64,000 nt of DNA, taken from positions 2,232,001-2,296,000 of the forward strand of contig CAVTWI010000002.1 of the NCBI GenBank assembly GCA_963738345.1. Reading direction: 5' to 3'. Below the pieces are notes generated by a model that did no database searches, was not told the DNA's origin, and worked only from the letters and a program-made list of their open reading frames with translations. Both the position numbers and the translations under genes were made by a program. The first letter of the stretch is position 1, and the number at the start of each line of letters is the position of its first letter. Of the stretch, positions 36,988 to 44,869 are shown piece after piece. The DNA is from Bog-159 sp963738345 (lineage in GTDB: Bacteria; Acidobacteriota; Terriglobia; Bryobacterales; Bryobacteraceae).

Positions 36988-37332
36988 GTGGTGGACCATG
37001 CGCCCGAGATCACGGTCTTGCAACTGCCGAAGTTCAAGGCCGAGGCCACGAAACTGATCGGGACTGATGGTATCGACGCGCTGGCTGTTTATTTGATCGA
37101 CCGTCCCGACGCCGGCGACGTGATACCGGGATCGGGCGGTATTCGTAAGCTGCGATGGGCGGCGAAGGGCAAAGGGAAGCGTGGTGGCGCCCGGATCATC
37201 TACCTGTACGTTGTGGTTGCCGGCCGCGTTTACCTGATCCGGTGCTACGCCAAAAACGTCAAAACGGATCTGACCGCCGATGAGAAAAAACAACTGCTAC
37301 AGATTGCGGCCCATCTGAAAGGAGCGCAATAG
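36988..37332 (+). CDS. RelE/ParE-family toxin
   Basis: A 114-residue RelE-superfamily toxin, probably an mRNA interferase. Recognised by IDRPDAGDVIPGSGGIRKLRWA, GKGKRGGARIIYLY and YAKNVKTDLTADEKKQL near the C-terminus, the order seen in HigB2/NadS-associated toxins. Starts with GTG. The antitoxin begins 1 bp after its stop, in toxin-first order. The locus lies inside the 1.56-kb insertion between the duplicated DUF5009 ends. Confidence 0.85.
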   Translation: MVDHAPEITVLQLPKFKAEATKLIGTDGIDALAVYLIDRPDAGDVIPGSGGIRKLRWAAKGKGKRGGARIIYLYVVVAGRVYLIRCYAKNVKTDLTADEKKQLLQIAAHLKGAQ

Positions 37333-37333
37333 A

Positions 37334-37651
37334 GTGACAAAGAAAGCAACGGCGAAGAAGAAGGCGACGAACTTCGGCCAAGACTTGATCGAAGGATTGA
37401 ACCTTGTTCTGGCTCACCAGCGAGGCAGGGTTGAGCTGGAGCAGGTGTGGCCGAAGCCGGTGGACGTCAAAGCCATACGCAAGCGGGTGAAGATGAGCCA
37501 GGCCGAATTCTCGCGCGCCTATGGGATCAGCAAGCGCGCCTTGCAGGAATGGGAGCAGGGTGGGCGGCAGCCCGACTCCGCCGCGCGGGCCTACCTGACG
37601 GTAATCGCCAAGGAGCCCGCGCTTGTGCGCCGCGCTTTGGCGCGCGAATGA
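37334..37651 (+). CDS. Xre/HigA-family antitoxin (NadS-like)
   Basis: A 105-residue antitoxin: basic Lys-rich start, a linker helix, and a helix-turn-helix at about 58-85 (KMSQAEFSRAYGISKRALQEWEQG), then a short C-terminal helix. It should neutralise the upstream toxin and repress the operon at the palindrome over the -10. GTG start one base after the toxin stop. A decayed relative lies 0.6 kb upstream. Confidence 0.85.
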   Translation: MTKKATAKKKATNFGQDLIEGLNLVLAHQRGRVELEQVWPKPVDVKAIRKRVKMSQAEFSRAYGISKRALQEWEQGGRQPDSAARAYLTVIAKEPALVRRALARE

Positions 37652-37658
37652 AGGACCA

Positions 37659-37862
37659 GCCCCGGTGTTCAAAGGGACGCGTATTCGGGTCGACCTGGTT
37701 GCCGACATGCTCGCGCCGGGAGCGACCGTCGACGAGATTCTCGAAGGATATTCTACGCTGAATAGGGAGATGCTGTCGCTCGTGCCGCTCTATGTACACT
37801 CGTCTTCACAGCAGGAAGATGCCAACCGCTCTCCGTGGCGGAAGAAAAAGCCCCTCATGTAG
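37659..37862 (+). pseudogene. DUF433 antitoxin-like fragment
   Basis: The stretch PVFKGTRIRVDLVADMLA, then PGATVDEILEGYSTL and REMLSLVPLYV, is the core of DUF433 proteins (antitoxin-like, often paired with PIN toxins). The beginning is missing and the tail is not family-like, and no toxin follows. It starts 8 bp after the antitoxin stop. The rest, 37863-38054, holds nothing recognisable. Confidence 0.55.
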
Positions 37863-38054
37863 GAGACCGTGATGTCCGCCAGTCGAGAAGCATTCGAAAC
37901 GAGCCGGCGCTGCTGTCCTTCAAGTTGATGTTTCCAACTACGGCGCCATCAGCTAGCACGCCGACAATCGATGCCGTCTCACCGTCGCGAAGAGCGATCG
38001 TCCATGCCTCGATCTTCGCCTTCCGCCGTCATCGTGCATCGCTGCTTCGCGCCG

Positions 38055-38300
38055 GCCCGCCGGATCCAACACGCTCCTCACCTATCTGCTGCCCTGGATC
38101 CTCTCCGTCATTCCGGGCTTCCAGTTTATTTCCGCCGAAGGATCGCGCGGATCCACGGGAGTGTTGCGCGCCTGCCTCTTCACCGCCATCATCCTGGCTC
38201 TTTCCGCAGCCCTCACAAAAATGCGGTTGCGCCTGCAACTTTAGCCGCCTGCGGCTACCGGACCGAATACAGGCCGTCGTGGATCAAGTCGATGTCATGC
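38055..38300. repeat. 246-bp direct repeat, copy 2 (DUF5009 gene fragment)
   Basis: About 96% identical to 36251-36496. On the plus strand 38058-38243 encodes the last 62 residues of the DUF5009 protein (from PAGSNTLLTYLLPWILS to MRLRLQL-stop) without a start. On the minus strand it includes the true end of the HExxH gene at 38255. Confidence 0.85.
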
Positions 38301-38791
38301 GCTGACAACGGCAGCGGATGCCGCTTCATGGCGTTGTAGTCCTCCGCGCTCCAATGCGCTTTCATCACGCCCTCCGCAGAATGCCGCGCGATACCCTGCA
38401 AGACATGCGTGATCTCATGCACCAACACGTGCGCCAAAACAACCCCAGTGAATCCCGCCGTGCCGTTGCGCACCCGATCGTAGAGAATCTCGATCTTATT
38501 CTCCCCATATGGGCGGGCATAAGCGAGAGCTCCAGGGTGATCTCCAGGATCCGATTGAGTGGAAAAATGAACCACAATCCTGCGCACCGCAGCGTTGTCC
38601 GCCCCACGCGGAGCGCCGAATTTCCACGAAATGCGTACTCCCGCTTCCGAAAACATGCGGTCCGCAACATACTGCGCGGCAACCTGTTCTTGATGCGCCA
38701 TGCAGTCCTCCACGTAGACTTGAACCGCGCCGCCGCCCGCTTCTGCCTTGAGTAACCCAGTCAGTACCATTAGTAATATGCCGGTCTTCAT
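38255..38791 (-). CDS. Secreted HExxH protein, possible zinc metallopeptidase
   Basis: A 178-residue exported protein, signal peptide about 1-17. The motif VLVHEITHVLQGIARHS at about 122-138 is an HExxH zinc site with further His residues (H137, H146) close behind, suggesting a small metallopeptidase. The rest does not match a named family I can recall. Its last 15 codons lie in the 246-bp repeat. It is divergent from the sigma factor gene with an 85-bp gap. Confidence 0.6.
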   Translation of the reverse strand: MKTGILLMVLTGLLKAEAGGGAVQVYVEDCMAHQEQVAAQYVADRMFSEAGVRISWKFGAPRGADNAAVRRIVVHFSTQSDPGDHPGALAYARPYGENKIEILYDRVRNGTAGFTGVVLAHVLVHEITHVLQGIARHSAEGVMKAHWSAEDYNAMKRHPLPLSAHDIDLIHDGLYSVR

Positions 38792-38876
38792 CAGGTGTCC
38801 CTCTTACTGGGGCACCCGTAAACCGCGCATCAAAACTACAAAGTCAGTTGGACTTTCTTTGGTAATCTGGATACCA

Positions 38877-39476
38877 ATGGAGGGTGCTACCGTAAGTTCC
38901 GCCGCATCTGCGGATATTACAGTCATGCTGCGAGCCTGGTCGGCAGGGGATTCCCTTGCGCTGGAGCAGTTAATGCCCCTGGTTTACGACGAAATGCGGC
39001 GCGTAGCTCGCGCTTATATCCGCCGCCATCCCGGTGAACACACCCTGCAACCTACGGCTTTAGCGAACGAGGCTTATCTGCGCTTGGCCGGTGCGCAAGG
39101 TCTCGAATGGAAAGACCGCGCCCATTTTTACGCGGTCGCTGCCCAAATGATGCGACGCCTTCTGGTGGATGCCACGCGCGCACGTTGTGCATCGAAGCGC
39201 CAAGCCGGAGGAATTCGCGTTACTTTTACCGAGCGTATCCCGCGAGCCTTATCCCCGGACGCCGGACTCCTGGCTCTCGACGATGCCATTTGCCAACTCG
39301 CCAAACAGGACCAGCGCAAAGCCCAGGTGGTCGAACTGCGATACTTCGGCGGACTCAGCGTCGATGAAACCGCCGCTGTCCTCAAAGTCTCTCCGCAAAG
39401 CATCCTCCGGGACTGGAAAATAGCCAAGGCCTGGTTGGCGCGCGAGTTGGATCGGGGCCGCCCAGATGGAATCTGA
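38877..39476 (+). CDS. ECF-type RNA polymerase sigma factor
   Basis: A 199-residue sigma factor of the group often paired with Ser/Thr kinases in Acidobacteriota (TIGR02999-like). Region 2 spans about 15-90 (LMPLVYDEMRRVARAYIRR, LANEAYLRLAG, RAHFYAVAAQMMRRLLVD); region 4 about 135-190 with the helix-turn-helix LSVDETAAVLKVSPQSILRDW. The ATG at 38877 trims the long ORF to family length. Its stop overlaps the kinase ATG by 11 bp, so the kinase is translated from the same message and may control it. Confidence 0.88.
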   Translation: MEGATVSSAASADITVMLRAWSAGDSLALEQLMPLVYDEMRRVARAYIRRHPGEHTLQPTALANEAYLRLAGAQGLEWKDRAHFYAVAAQMMRRLLVDATRARCASKRQAGGIRVTFTERIPRALSPDAGLLALDDAICQLAKQDQRKAQVVELRYFGGLSVDETAAVLKVSPQSILRDWKIAKAWLARELDRGRPDGI

Positions 39477-42400
39477 GCGCTGGGTTGAGATAGACAGGCT
39501 TTTCCACGCGGCTCTGGAACGCGATCCCCGCGAGCGTTTGGCCTTCTTGCAAGATCAGTGCCAGGATCAGACCATCCTCAACGAAGTCCGTTCGCTGCTG
39601 GAGTACGATCACGAAACGAACTCCAGCCTGCATCCAATCATGCCCACCGAGCCTGCCCGTTCACCGCTGATCGAAGGCAGCCAATTAGGCAGATATAACA
39701 TTCTGTCTTCCCTGGGAGCCGGCGGCATGGGCGAAGTGTATCGCGCGCGCGATACGCGTCTCGGTCGCGAGGTGGCCATCAAGATACTCCCCAAGAGTCT
39801 CGCCCGCGATCCTTCGAGCGAGATGCGTTTCGAACGCGAGGCCCGCGCCGCTAGTGCCTTAAACCACCCCAACATCGTTAGTGTTTATGACATTGGCAAC
39901 CAGAATGAAATCTCGTATATCGTCTCCGAGCTAATCGAGGGTGAAACGCTATCGGCCCGGCTTAAGTCGACCGCCGCAGGCATGCCGATTAACGCCCTTC
40001 TGGACATGGCAATCCAAATTGCCGACGCGCTCGAGGCGGCCCACTCCAAAGGCATCGTACACCGCGACATCAAGCCCGGCAATATCATGATCACCCCCCA
40101 GGGCCAAGTGAAAATCCTGGATTTCGGGATTGCCAAGGTACTCCACGCTTCCACAGCCGCATCCCCGGCCGGCGAAAATACCCAGACTCTACTGACGGTG
40201 CCGGGCGCGACCATCGGCACCTTGGGCTACATGTCGCCCGAACAGGCGCGTGGCGATGAGCCCGATACCCGCTCCGACCTCTTCAGTTTCGGCGCCGTAC
40301 TCTACGAAATGGCCACCGGCGCCAAAGCGTTCTCCGGCAAGACACCGGCGCTCATATTCGCCGCGATTCTGAACGAGACCCCGCCCACAGTTAACGGCCC
40401 ACTCGGGCCTATAATCGCCAAGGCGCTGGAGAAGGACCGCGAAGCGCGCTGGGCCAGTGCCGCCGAGATGAAGGCGGCCCTCGAGCAATTGCGCCGGCAT
40501 CCGGTTTCACCGCCCTCAAGAACCTGGATTTTCGTCGTCGCCCTGGTTCTAGTGATCGCGGCGGCCTCCATTTCCGTGTGGCTGGCCAAAACGCGACACC
40601 CCAATCAACCGGTCCAAACGGCAGTCGCCGGCCCTGCCAGAGTGCGCCGCTCAGTCGCCGTGCTGGGCTTCAAAAACCTGACCGGAAAAGAAGATGCCGC
40701 CTGGCTATCGGCCGCTCTTTCGGAAATGTTCATGAGCGAACTCGCCGCCGGCGAAAAACTGCGCACGATTCCAGGCGAAAACGTTTCGCGCGCCAAGATC
40801 GACCTATCCCTGCCCGACGCCGATGGCTACGGCCAGCAGACGCTGGAACGCATCCACCGCACCCTCGGCGCAGACTACGTGGTGTTGGGCTCCTATTATT
40901 ATGCCGGCAAGGACCAGGGCGGGCAGGTCCGCCTGGATCTCCGCTTACAGGATTCCCGCGCAGGCGACACCCTGGCCTCTATATCCAATTCCGGCACTGA
41001 CGCCCAATTGCTGGACCTGGTCGCCCGCACCGGCGTCCAGCTCAGGCAAAAGCTGGGCGTCGAGGAAGTTACTCCGCTCCAGGAAACTGCCGTACGAGCC
41101 GAATCGTCGGCCAATCCCGAAGCCTACCGCCTGTACGCCGAAGGTTTGAACCGGCTCCGCCTTTACGACGGCTTGGCTGCCAAGGCCCTCCTGGTGCGTG
41201 CCGCCAAAGAAGATCCATCCAATGCCATGATCCACGCCGCCCTGGCACAAGCCTGGAGGTCCTTGGGCTACGACCAAAAGGGACTACAGGAGTCTAAACA
41301 AGCGCTGGATCTTGCGGCGGGCCTGCCCCGCGAAAAGCGACTATTGATCGAGGGCAACTACCGTGAGGCCACCCGCGAGTGGGACAAAGCCGCCGAAGTT
41401 TTTGGATCGCTATTTCAGTTTTTTCCAGACAACCTGGATTACGGCCTGCGCCTGATGATTGCCCAGCGCGCCGCAGGCAACGGCAAAGAGGCACTAGCCA
41501 CCGCCGCCACGCTCCGCCGCCTGCCGCCGCCCGCGGGAAACGATCCGCGTATCGACATTGAAGCGGCCGTCGCGGCCACCTCCCTGGGGGACTTTCAAGG
41601 CGCCCTTACCTTCTCGCAAGCTGCCATCCAAAAGAGCGAGGCGCAAGGCGCCGGCCTCCTGGCAGCCAGAGCCCGCTTGTCCAGGGGCTGGGAACTCGAC
41701 CGGCTGGGCCGTTTAAAAGACGCGGCCACAATCCTGGGCCTCTCGCGCGATGCCTACGAGCGAGCCGGCGACTACGCGGGCGCCGGTCAAGCTCTGTTGG
41801 TCATGGCAACCGTGCTCTATGACCAGGGGAACATGGCGGGGGCGGCACAGCTTTACCAGGAGGGCGCCGTCTTATACCGCCGCGTCGGCAACCAGCATGG
41901 CTTGGCCCAAGCGCTCAACTCAAGCGGGAACGTCTACTACGATCAAGGGGATCTGAACGCCGCAAAAAAGTGCTATCAGGAGGCTCTGGCGATTCAACGC
42001 GATACCGGCTCTATTTCCGACCTGGCCGGAACCCTCGGCAATATCGCCAACGTTTTGGACGGTCAAGGCGATCTGGCCGGCGCCAAAACCATGGACGAAG
42101 AGGCTTTGCAGCACTTTCAGCAAATCGGCGATAAGCGGGGCGTGTCCTCCACCTTCACCAATCTGGGGTTGGTGTTGTACGAGCAAGGCAATTTGGATGC
42201 GTCGCAAACCAACTATCAGCGAGCTCTTCAGATGACCCGTGAAACCGGCTACCGGCGGGGCAGCGGCTATGCCCTCATCGGTCTCGGCCAGGTATCTCTG
42301 GCGCGCGGCAATCTAGTGGATGCCCGCACGAAATACGAAGAGGCACTGGCCGTTCGCAAAGCTATGGGCGATGAGTTCAAGCTCGCTTCAACTCAGCTAT

Positions 42401-42903
42401 ACCTCGCCGAGTTGGCCGTCGAAGAAGGACATCTGGAGCAGGCCGCATCCAGCTTTCGATCACTGGTGAATAGCTTCCATAAAGCAAAATCGGCGGACGA
42501 GGAATGCGAAGCGTATGCCATGCTCGCAAAGGTTCTCGCTATGCAGCATCAGCCCGCGGAGGCGCGCGCCACGCTCAATCGCGCCCGCCAGGCGCAGGCC
42601 AAGGGCTCGTCGTTTAGCCTTCGCCCCATATTGGCTCTCGCCGGCGCGCAGGTAGACTTGGCCCAGGGAACCACAGCCGCCAAGGCCGGCCGGAGCAAAC
42701 TCGAGCAGGCCTTATCGGAAGCCACCCAGCGCGGCTATCTGGGCCTCGCACTGGAAATCCGCCTCGCACTAGCGCGACTCGACCTCGCCACCGGCAGCCA
42801 GGCTGCGGCACGCGCAAATCTGGAAGCGCTGGAAACGGAAGCGCGCGCCAAAGGTTTCGGCTTGATTGCCGGCAAGGCGCAGGCTCTGCGCAAGGGCGCT
42901 TAA
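39466..42903 (+). CDS. Transmembrane Ser/Thr protein kinase with TPR repeats
   Basis: An 1,145-residue PknB-like kinase. N-terminal helix (1-60), kinase domain about 75-345 (GAGGMGEVYRA, AIKILPK, HRDIKPGNIM near 199, DFGIAKV near 218, GTLGYMSPEQ), one transmembrane helix about 353-373, a TolB/adenylate-cyclase-associated-like domain about 390-540 (VAVLGFKNLTGKEDAAWL) and many TPR units from about 550 to the end (for example GNVYYDQGDLNAAKKCYQEA). So the kinase is cytoplasmic and the repeats would be periplasmic. It overlaps the sigma factor gene by 11 bp. Confidence 0.92.
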   Translation: MESERWVEIDRLFHAALERDPRERLAFLQDQCQDQTILNEVRSLLEYDHETNSSLHPIMPTEPARSPLIEGSQLGRYNILSSLGAGGMGEVYRARDTRLGREVAIKILPKSLARDPSSEMRFEREARAASALNHPNIVSVYDIGNQNEISYIVSELIEGETLSARLKSTAAGMPINALLDMAIQIADALEAAHSKGIVHRDIKPGNIMITPQGQVKILDFGIAKVLHASTAASPAGENTQTLLTVPGATIGTLGYMSPEQARGDEPDTRSDLFSFGAVLYEMATGAKAFSGKTPALIFAAILNETPPTVNGPLGPIIAKALEKDREARWASAAEMKAALEQLRRHPVSPPSRTWIFVVALVLVIAAASISVWLAKTRHPNQPVQTAVAGPARVRRSVAVLGFKNLTGKEDAAWLSAALSEMFMSELAAGEKLRTIPGENVSRAKIDLSLPDADGYGQQTLERIHRTLGADYVVLGSYYYAGKDQGGQVRLDLRLQDSRAGDTLASISNSGTDAQLLDLVARTGVQLRQKLGVEEVTPLQETAVRAESSANPEAYRLYAEGLNRLRLYDGLAAKALLVRAAKEDPSNAMIHAALAQAWRSLGYDQKGLQESKQALDLAAGLPREKRLLIEGNYREATREWDKAAEVFGSLFQFFPDNLDYGLRLMIAQRAAGNGKEALATAATLRRLPPPAGNDPRIDIEAAVAATSLGDFQGALTFSQAAIQKSEAQGAGLLAARARLSRGWELDRLGRLKDAATILGLSRDAYERAGDYAGAGQALLVMATVLYDQGNMAGAAQLYQEGAVLYRRVGNQHGLAQALNSSGNVYYDQGDLNAAKKCYQEALAIQRDTGSISDLAGTLGNIANVLDGQGDLAGAKTMDEEALQHFQQIGDKRGVSSTFTNLGLVLYEQGNLDASQTNYQRALQMTRETGYRRGSGYALIGLGQVSLARGNLVDARTKYEEALAVRKAMGDEFKLASTQLYLAELAVEEGHLEQAASSFRSLVNSFHKAKSADEECEAYAMLAKVLAMQHQPAEARATLNRARQAQAKGSSFSLRPILALAGAQVDLAQGTTAAKAGRSKLEQALSEATQRGYLGLALEIRLALARLDLATGSQAAARANLEALETEARAKGFGLIAGKAQALRKGA

Positions 42904-43112
42904 AGCCAGCCTCCACGATCTCGGTTTTGATCAGATCGCCCGGATGGGGCGGATCCAGCCTTGAAACCATCCAAGTGCTCCAGTGTGTCAGTCTGTTTCG
43001 AGGACTAACGGAACCTTGCGCAGCTTGTCGGCCATCGCCGGAGGCACCCCTTTGGCGTTCCCGCCTTCGTGAAGCTGCCTTAGCCTTTGTGACAAAAGCG
43101 GACAAGTTCCAT
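42904..43112 (-). pseudogene. Decayed higBA toxin-antitoxin relic
   Basis: On the minus strand an ATG at 43112 begins MELVRFCHKG; after a one-base shift LRQLHEGGNAKGVPPAMADKLRKV follows, which is the HigB start. The toxin then breaks off, and MVSRLDPPHPGDLIKTEIVEAG, the start of a HigA antitoxin, follows and ends against the kinase gene. Both genes are truncated or frameshifted. The palindrome upstream fits a former TA operator. Confidence 0.65.
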
Positions 43113-43136
43113 GCCGTTCCTGGACAATTCCAGCAT

Positions 43137-43153
43137 GTACGGTTATACCGTAC
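43137..43153. promoter_or_regulatory. Palindrome upstream of higBA relic
   Basis: GTACGGT-TAT-ACCGTAC, a perfect 7+3+7 inverted repeat 25 bp upstream of the relic HigB ATG. On the minus strand TTGAC and TATAAC sequences overlap it, as expected for an autorepressed TA promoter. It is probably a leftover site. Confidence 0.4.
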
Positions 43154-43243
43154 GTCAAGCGTTTTGTTCCGGGCCGGAAGGCGCGCACTTGCGTAGTAGT
43201 TAGCCGCTGCCGCTTACAATTCGATCCTTTTAACCATCGGGTG

Positions 43244-43325
43244 ATGGTGGGCGCGACAGGACTCGAACCTGTGACCTCCTGCGTGTGAAGCATCAGATCA
43301 GGTTATCTAACCTAACCCTTTAGTT
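43244..43325 (-). pseudogene. tRNA-Val(CAC)-like pseudogene
   Basis: The minus strand has a perfect 3' half: anticodon loop TTCACAC, GCAGGAGGTC, T-arm ACAGG-TTCGAGT-CCTGT, acceptor CGCGCCC, A, CCA. The 5' half is decayed: the anticodon stem is mismatched and only D-arm-like traces (CTAACCTAACC on the plus strand) remain. Its acceptor differs from the intact tRNA-Val at 43441, so it derives from another tRNA gene. Confidence 0.6.
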
Positions 43326-43401
43326 TCATTTGCTTATGCAATCATGGTCGTAGCGAACACAATGAAGGTGTGAGGTCTACCGGAATCCGCTTGACAGGTT
43401 T

Positions 43402-43431
43402 TTGCAAAGCGGTTTTCCTTTCTGCTATCCT
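43402..43431 (+). promoter_or_regulatory. Candidate promoter of tRNA-Val
   Basis: TTGCAA (43402-43407) and TATCCT (43426-43431) are 18 bp apart and lie 10 bp upstream of the tRNA. A TTGACA at 43391-43396 is too far from this -10 but shows the AT-rich promoter character. Confidence 0.35.
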
Positions 43432-43440
43432 GAGAGTTTG

Positions 43441-43517
43441 GGGCTGTAGCTCAGTTGGTTAGAGCGTGTGCTTCACACGCACAAGGTCCACAGTTCGAGC
43501 CTGTGCAGCCCCACCAC
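43441..43517 (+). tRNA. tRNA-Val (anticodon CAC)
   Basis: A full cloverleaf: acceptor GGGGCTG/CAGCCCC, D-arm GCTC-AGTTGGTTA-GAGC, anticodon stem TGTGC/GCACA around loop TTCACAC (anticodon CAC), variable AGGTC, T-arm CACAG-TTCGAGC-CTGTG, discriminator A and encoded CCA (77 nt). It borders the lower-GC segment that contains a serine recombinase. Confidence 0.95.
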
Positions 43518-43546
43518 TTCCCTTTCGCCGCCGGTCTGCCAAGAAC

Positions 43547-44035
43547 TCACTCAAGGGTTCGGAACATTGAGGGAGCGGGTTCTACGTAGCTGTCGTAGTG
43601 CTTAATCCACCGTCGTGTATTGGCAGCTTCCACAAGATCGTGCACTGTGATCGGCGTCTTTTCAGGCTGTTGTTCGATGAAGAATTTGCCGTAGATCCAG
43701 CAGAGCAGCGCAACGAAGACGATCATTGCCACCCAAACGGGAATCCATTTGAAGGTCTCATGAAGAAGGCCGCCTACAACCGCGCCGATTCCAATCACGA
43801 CCATACAGGCGAGTGACGGCCCACCGCCTTCCGGCAGGAAATGTTGGTCCCAATGGGAGCCAAGCTCGGTCAGGTCTACGTGGAACTGCTCATGGAATTT
43901 TTCAAAAAACTCGATCGCATCATCGCCGTCCATCCCAATGTCCTGTGCGAACCGGGAATCGAGATGCACCTTCTTTGCCTTGATGTGCGTCTCTGCGACG
44001 ATGAATTTCACAATCTGTTCTTCGAGTTCGCTCAT
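43547..44035 (-). CDS. DUF1493 (acyl-carrier-protein-like) membrane protein
   Basis: A 162-residue protein. Residues 1-60 match DUF1493, with DSRFAQDIGMDGDDAIEFFEKFHEQF in the place where acyl carrier proteins carry DSL; here the phosphopantetheine serine is absent. Two transmembrane helices follow (about 78-96 and 100-118), then a polar tail. The ATG at 44035 overlaps the upstream gene stop by 4 bp. Function unknown. Base composition is lower in GC than in the flanking genes. Confidence 0.65.
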   Translation of the reverse strand: MSELEEQIVKFIVAETHIKAKKVHLDSRFAQDIGMDGDDAIEFFEKFHEQFHVDLTELGSHWDQHFLPEGGGPSLACMVVIGIGAVVGGLLHETFKWIPVWVAMIVFVALLCWIYGKFFIEQQPEKTPITVHDLVEAANTRRWIKHYDSYVEPAPSMFRTLE

Positions 44036-44865
44036 CGGTTCTCGGAGCTTGCCCCGACATGCCATGAATCTGAGGCAATTAGGCTTTCAATTGACAACAT
44101 CTCATCGGAAGTGACTGCTTCACGGAGGTACAACTCGTCATCCTCCCACAATTCAAACGGGCTACGCACCACGAAGACGAACCCGCCCGAAACGCATCTG
44201 ACCGCAAACACAAGCATGTCGTTTTGTGTCGCATCGTAATCCTGGAATTTGGCGACAGAATGCCAGTCGTGTTCCTTTACCTTGTTGAAGAAGTCGGTGA
44301 GCCGTCCCTTGTTCTGTTCATTCGCCACGATACTTGCGAATCCCGCCCAATCATGTTCGGCCAGAGACTTTGGACACTGGTTGCACTGTCCAGTCAGCCA
44401 GCGGTGCACTGTCGTGTCTCCGGTGTGGATTTCCTTTTTCTTACCGAACCGCCCAAGCAACGTGTAGCGAAGGCAAGGCACGCCGATAATTAGAAGCCCC
44501 ATGAGTGCGTTCAGCGGACTTGATGCGGAGCGAGGACCAAAATGCCAGGAGTGGCCGCTGGCGATTTCGTCAATGAGGTAGACAAGGAACGCCAGGAACA
44601 CAAGACTCGTCGCCGCACGGCCAGCCCAATGGAAACGCTTCGGATTATACAGGGCGAAGATCATTAAGATAGCGAGTACATCGAGGCCGCCTATGATCGT
44701 GACAGATCCCAACGACCATTGAGGGTGAAAGAGGGCGGTCAGAACGATGAACAGGAGCAGTACAGGAGCCAGCAACCAGAAGAGGAAACGGCTTCCGCCG
44801 AAGAGAACATCAGCGGTCTCGATACGAGAAGTTTTCTCCTGCATTCCACGTCGATCAACGTCCAC
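44032..44865 (-). CDS. Multi-pass membrane protein of unknown function
   Basis: A 277-residue protein with four predicted helices in the first 135 residues (WLLAPVLLLFIVLTALF, LDVLAILMIFALY, SLVFLAFLVYLI, LNALMGLLIIGVPCL), then a cytoplasmic part with CNQC and an acidic end. A second start, MQEKTS at residue 8, is possible. Translationally coupled to the DUF1493 gene. Not a family I recognise. It sits between the recombinase gene and the tRNA in the lower-GC segment. Confidence 0.55.
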   Translation of the reverse strand: MDVDRRGMQEKTSRIETADVLFGGSRFLFWLLAPVLLLFIVLTALFHPQWSLGSVTIIGGLDVLAILMIFALYNPKRFHWAGRAATSLVFLAFLVYLIDEIASGHSWHFGPRSASSPLNALMGLLIIGVPCLRYTLLGRFGKKKEIHTGDTTVHRWLTGQCNQCPKSLAEHDWAGFASIVANEQNKGRLTDFFNKVKEHDWHSVAKFQDYDATQNDMLVFAVRCVSGGFVFVVRSPFELWEDDELYLREAVTSDEMLSIESLIASDSWHVGASSENR

Positions 44866-44869
44866 GAGT

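Noticed and set aside
42988..43293. 101-residue minus-strand ORF
   Set aside because: Runs through the tRNA pseudogene into a frame of the HigB relic; a composite of non-coding and decayed sequence, not a gene.
43441..43517. tRNA with a UCA anticodon (selenocysteine-like)
   Set aside because: A one-base shifted fold suggested TCA, but the proper five-pair anticodon stem TGTGC/GCACA places CAC in the anticodon, so it is tRNA-Val.
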